64,000 nucleotides of DNA, from positions 8,122,001 to 8,186,000 of the forward strand of contig NC_015957.1 in the NCBI RefSeq assembly GCF_000147815.2, read 5' to 3'. A program made the translations under genes and the position numbers. The DNA is from Streptomyces violaceusniger Tu 4113. Its GTDB lineage: Bacteria > Actinomycetota > Actinomycetes > Streptomycetales > Streptomycetaceae. Under the pieces are notes generated by a model that saw nothing but the letters and a program-made list of their open reading frames with translations, was not told the DNA's origin and did no database searches. Below are positions 60,347-64,000 of the stretch, in pieces (position 1 is the first letter of the stretch; every line of letters begins with the position of its first letter).

Positions 60347-61183
60347 TCAGCGCCGCTCCTGGCGCTGCTTGCACTCGACGCACAGCGTGGCCCTGGGGAA
60401 CGCCTGCATCCGGGCCTTGCCGATCGCATTGCCGCAGTTCTCGCACAGCCCGTACGTGCCGGTGTCCAGCCGGTCCAGGGCCCGCTCGGTCTGCAGCAGC
60501 ATCTCGCGGGCGTTTCCGGCCAGGGCCATCTCATGCTCGCGGGTGATGTTCTTGGTGCCGGTGTCGGCCTGGTCGTCACCGGCGCCGTCACCGGAGTCGC
60601 GCATCAGCCCGGTGATCGCCTGCTCGGAGGCGAGGATCTCGGCGCGCAGCCGGCCGGCCTCGGTCAGCAGCCCGGCGCGCGCCTCGTCCACCTCCTCGGC
60701 GGACCAGGGGTCCTCGCCCGGGCGGACCGCGAGCTCGCTGGGGTCGACGGGCGCGCCCGCCGCACGGGCCTTGGGCAAGGGGGGTGCGGTCGTCGTGGCC
60801 TTCTTGTCGGTCGGCGCACCACCCGGAGTCTTCTTCGCAACCACTTTCCTGGCTCCCGTCTTCTTCGCGGGCACCGCCTTGTCGGCGGGCGCGGCCTTCC
60901 TGGCCGTGGTCTTACCGGCCGTGGCCCCGGCCACGGCCTCCTCGGCCACGCCCTCCTCGGTCGGCGCGACCGTCTTGGCGGATGCGTGCTTCCTGGTGGG
61001 CGTCTCCGAGTTCTTCCCCGGGGCGCTCTTCTTGGCCGCCTTGGCGACGCCTTGCGCGGCGGCTCCGGCGGGCGCCGCGGTCTTGTTGTTGACGGCCTTC
61101 TTGCCCGAGGCGCTCTTCTTGCCGGGCGCGGCCTTCGTCGCCTTCGCCGTGCTCTTCTGCACGGCGGTCTTTCTCGCCACCAT
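60347..61183 (-). CDS. DksA/TraR-type zinc-finger protein with Lys/Ala-rich extension
   Basis: 278 aa. Residues 1-140 are Lys/Ala/Pro-rich, resembling histone H1-like tails (KSTAKATKAAPGKKSASGKK). The C-terminal 125 aa are a DksA/TraR domain: coiled-coil, then LCENCGNAIG and LCVECKQRQ forming a C4 zinc finger. It may act on RNA polymerase with nucleic acid binding by the tail; this is an inference. ATG 61183. Two palindromes lie just upstream. Confidence 0.88.
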   Translation of the reverse strand: MVARKTAVQKSTAKATKAAPGKKSASGKKAVNNKTAAPAGAAAQGVAKAAKKSAPGKNSETPTRKHASAKTVAPTEEGVAEEAVAGATAGKTTARKAAPADKAVPAKKTGARKVVAKKTPGGAPTDKKATTTAPPLPKARAAGAPVDPSELAVRPGEDPWSAEEVDEARAGLLTEAGRLRAEILASEQAITGLMRDSGDGAGDDQADTGTKNITREHEMALAGNAREMLLQTERALDRLDTGTYGLCENCGNAIGKARMQAFPRATLCVECKQRQERR

Positions 61184-61196
61184 GGCCGCGGCCCCT

Positions 61197-61237
61197 TCAC
61201 ATATTGTGATCTTGCGCGCGAATCGTTCCGGAACGAT
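61197..61237 (-). promoter_or_regulatory. Paired palindromes upstream of the DksA-like gene
   Basis: TCACA-TAT-TGTGA at 61197-61209 and a perfect 16-bp palindrome ATCGTTCCGGAACGAT at 61222-61237, 15-55 bp before the start codon in an AT-rich patch. Likely operator or promoter elements. The space 61238-61490 shows nothing else. Confidence 0.6.
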
Positions 61238-61492
61238 AAATCGACTCCGGGCGGGCGGCAACGGGGCACGCCGCCCGATTCGCCCGGCTTGCCCGTGCGA
61301 CAACCCGGTCCCCACCTTTGTGCCCCACTCCACGTCCGGTAATCCGTCCGGATTCCGGTACCGTCCGGTGACCCAGCGTGACGACCGCGACCACGGCACC
61401 CGGCGCAACGCCATTCGGGTCAATCCCCGGAGCCGGCCGTCCCCCACTCGGCGCAGTGCCGTATTCGGTCGGCCCCGGCCCCCTCGGCCCCG

Positions 61493-61781
61493 TACACTGG
61501 GGCGCAGCGAGAGGCGTGGATGGGGACGAGTAGCGTCGTAGGCGGCCCAGAGCGACCCGGGGACGGTGTGAGCCCGGGGGCGAGCGCGATGTGAAGGATC
61601 ACCCCGGAGCCGCCGGAAGAACGCCCGCACTGGGTCAGTAGAACCGGCATCGCGATCCCAATGAGGGGGCCGGGAGCCGACCAGCTACCGGTCAAGGAGG
61701 GTGGTACCGCGGGAGCGCACGGCTCTCGTCCCTCCGACGGAAACGGAAGAGCACGTGTCCGCCGGAGGAAGAAGAGCCCCG
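61493..61781 (+). ncRNA. Ile T-box leader of ileS
   Basis: TACACT (61493-61498) is a good -10, with transcription from about 61505. The leader contains stem I, a probable ATC isoleucine specifier within GGATCACC at about 61598-61605, and the T-box core GGTGGTACCGCGG at about 61700-61712. No run of T's follows; instead CCTCCGACGG upstream can pair with the CCGCCGGAGG that holds the ribosome binding site, fitting the translational type of actinobacterial ileS T-box. Confidence 0.9.

Positions 61782-64000
<2,219 letters not shown>

Overview
The window is chromosomal DNA of a high-GC actinomycete, almost certainly Streptomyces. Evidence: strong G/C bias at third codon positions, frequent GTG and TTG starts, short GTGA/ATGA overlaps, a split his/trp arrangement using PriA (no trpF is seen), TrpM, a HGxxPAAW protein, an actinobacterial ileS T-box, and interspersed repeats typical of the genus. 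From memory, gene order matches the S. coelicolor region from gltBD through trp and his to dnaE, lgt, lspA and ileS. I could not align it.

Layout. 1-6.6 kb: end of a zinc metallopeptidase, a PPOX-fold flavin/F420 protein, a membrane glycosyltransferase, and a leftward ytrA-ABC ATPase-permease-permease operon with a clear operator. 6.9-14 kb: gltB-gltD (glutamate synthase) and a VIT-family transporter. 14-23.3 kb: leftward lgt, a DsbA-like protein, then the trp block (trpC-trpM-trpB-trpA, DUF2752, HGxxPAAW, Trp-associated membrane protein, trpE) with hisI at its head. 23.4-31.2 kb: accessory genes, including a septum-formation-like protein, GH114, SDR, OsmC, an old-yellow-enzyme/MerR pair and an ECF sigma pair. 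31.3-37.4 kb: the main his operon hisD-hisC-hisB-(88-codon repeat ORF)-(54-codon membrane ORF)-hisH-priA-ridA-hisF, mostly overlapping. 37.5-46.6 kb: membrane 'oxidoreductase', LON-domain and YbaK proteins, a 1.1-kb noncoding repeat field, an ABC exporter and a NYN nuclease. 46.7-64 kb: dnaE, DUF2252 kinase-like, two more DsbA-like proteins, phoD, MscS, rluD, lspA, a DksA/TraR-like protein, and T-box-controlled ileS running off the end.

How the genes work together: gltBD supplies glutamate/glutamine nitrogen. trp and his share PriA, and his uses glutamine through HisH/HisF. lgt and lspA are successive steps of lipoprotein maturation. Three membrane-tethered thioredoxin-fold proteins with different CxxC motifs point to extracytoplasmic disulfide chemistry.

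Most unusual observations: (1) repeated short tandem duplications that include or abut stop codons, up to an 87-bp x3 array after hisB that keeps an open frame coupled at both ends; (2) an IleRS with GAHH in place of the class I HxGH signature; (3) a MITE-like element next to a stop codon; (4) an IPT/TIG-domain gene remnant cut off at an interspersed repeat.
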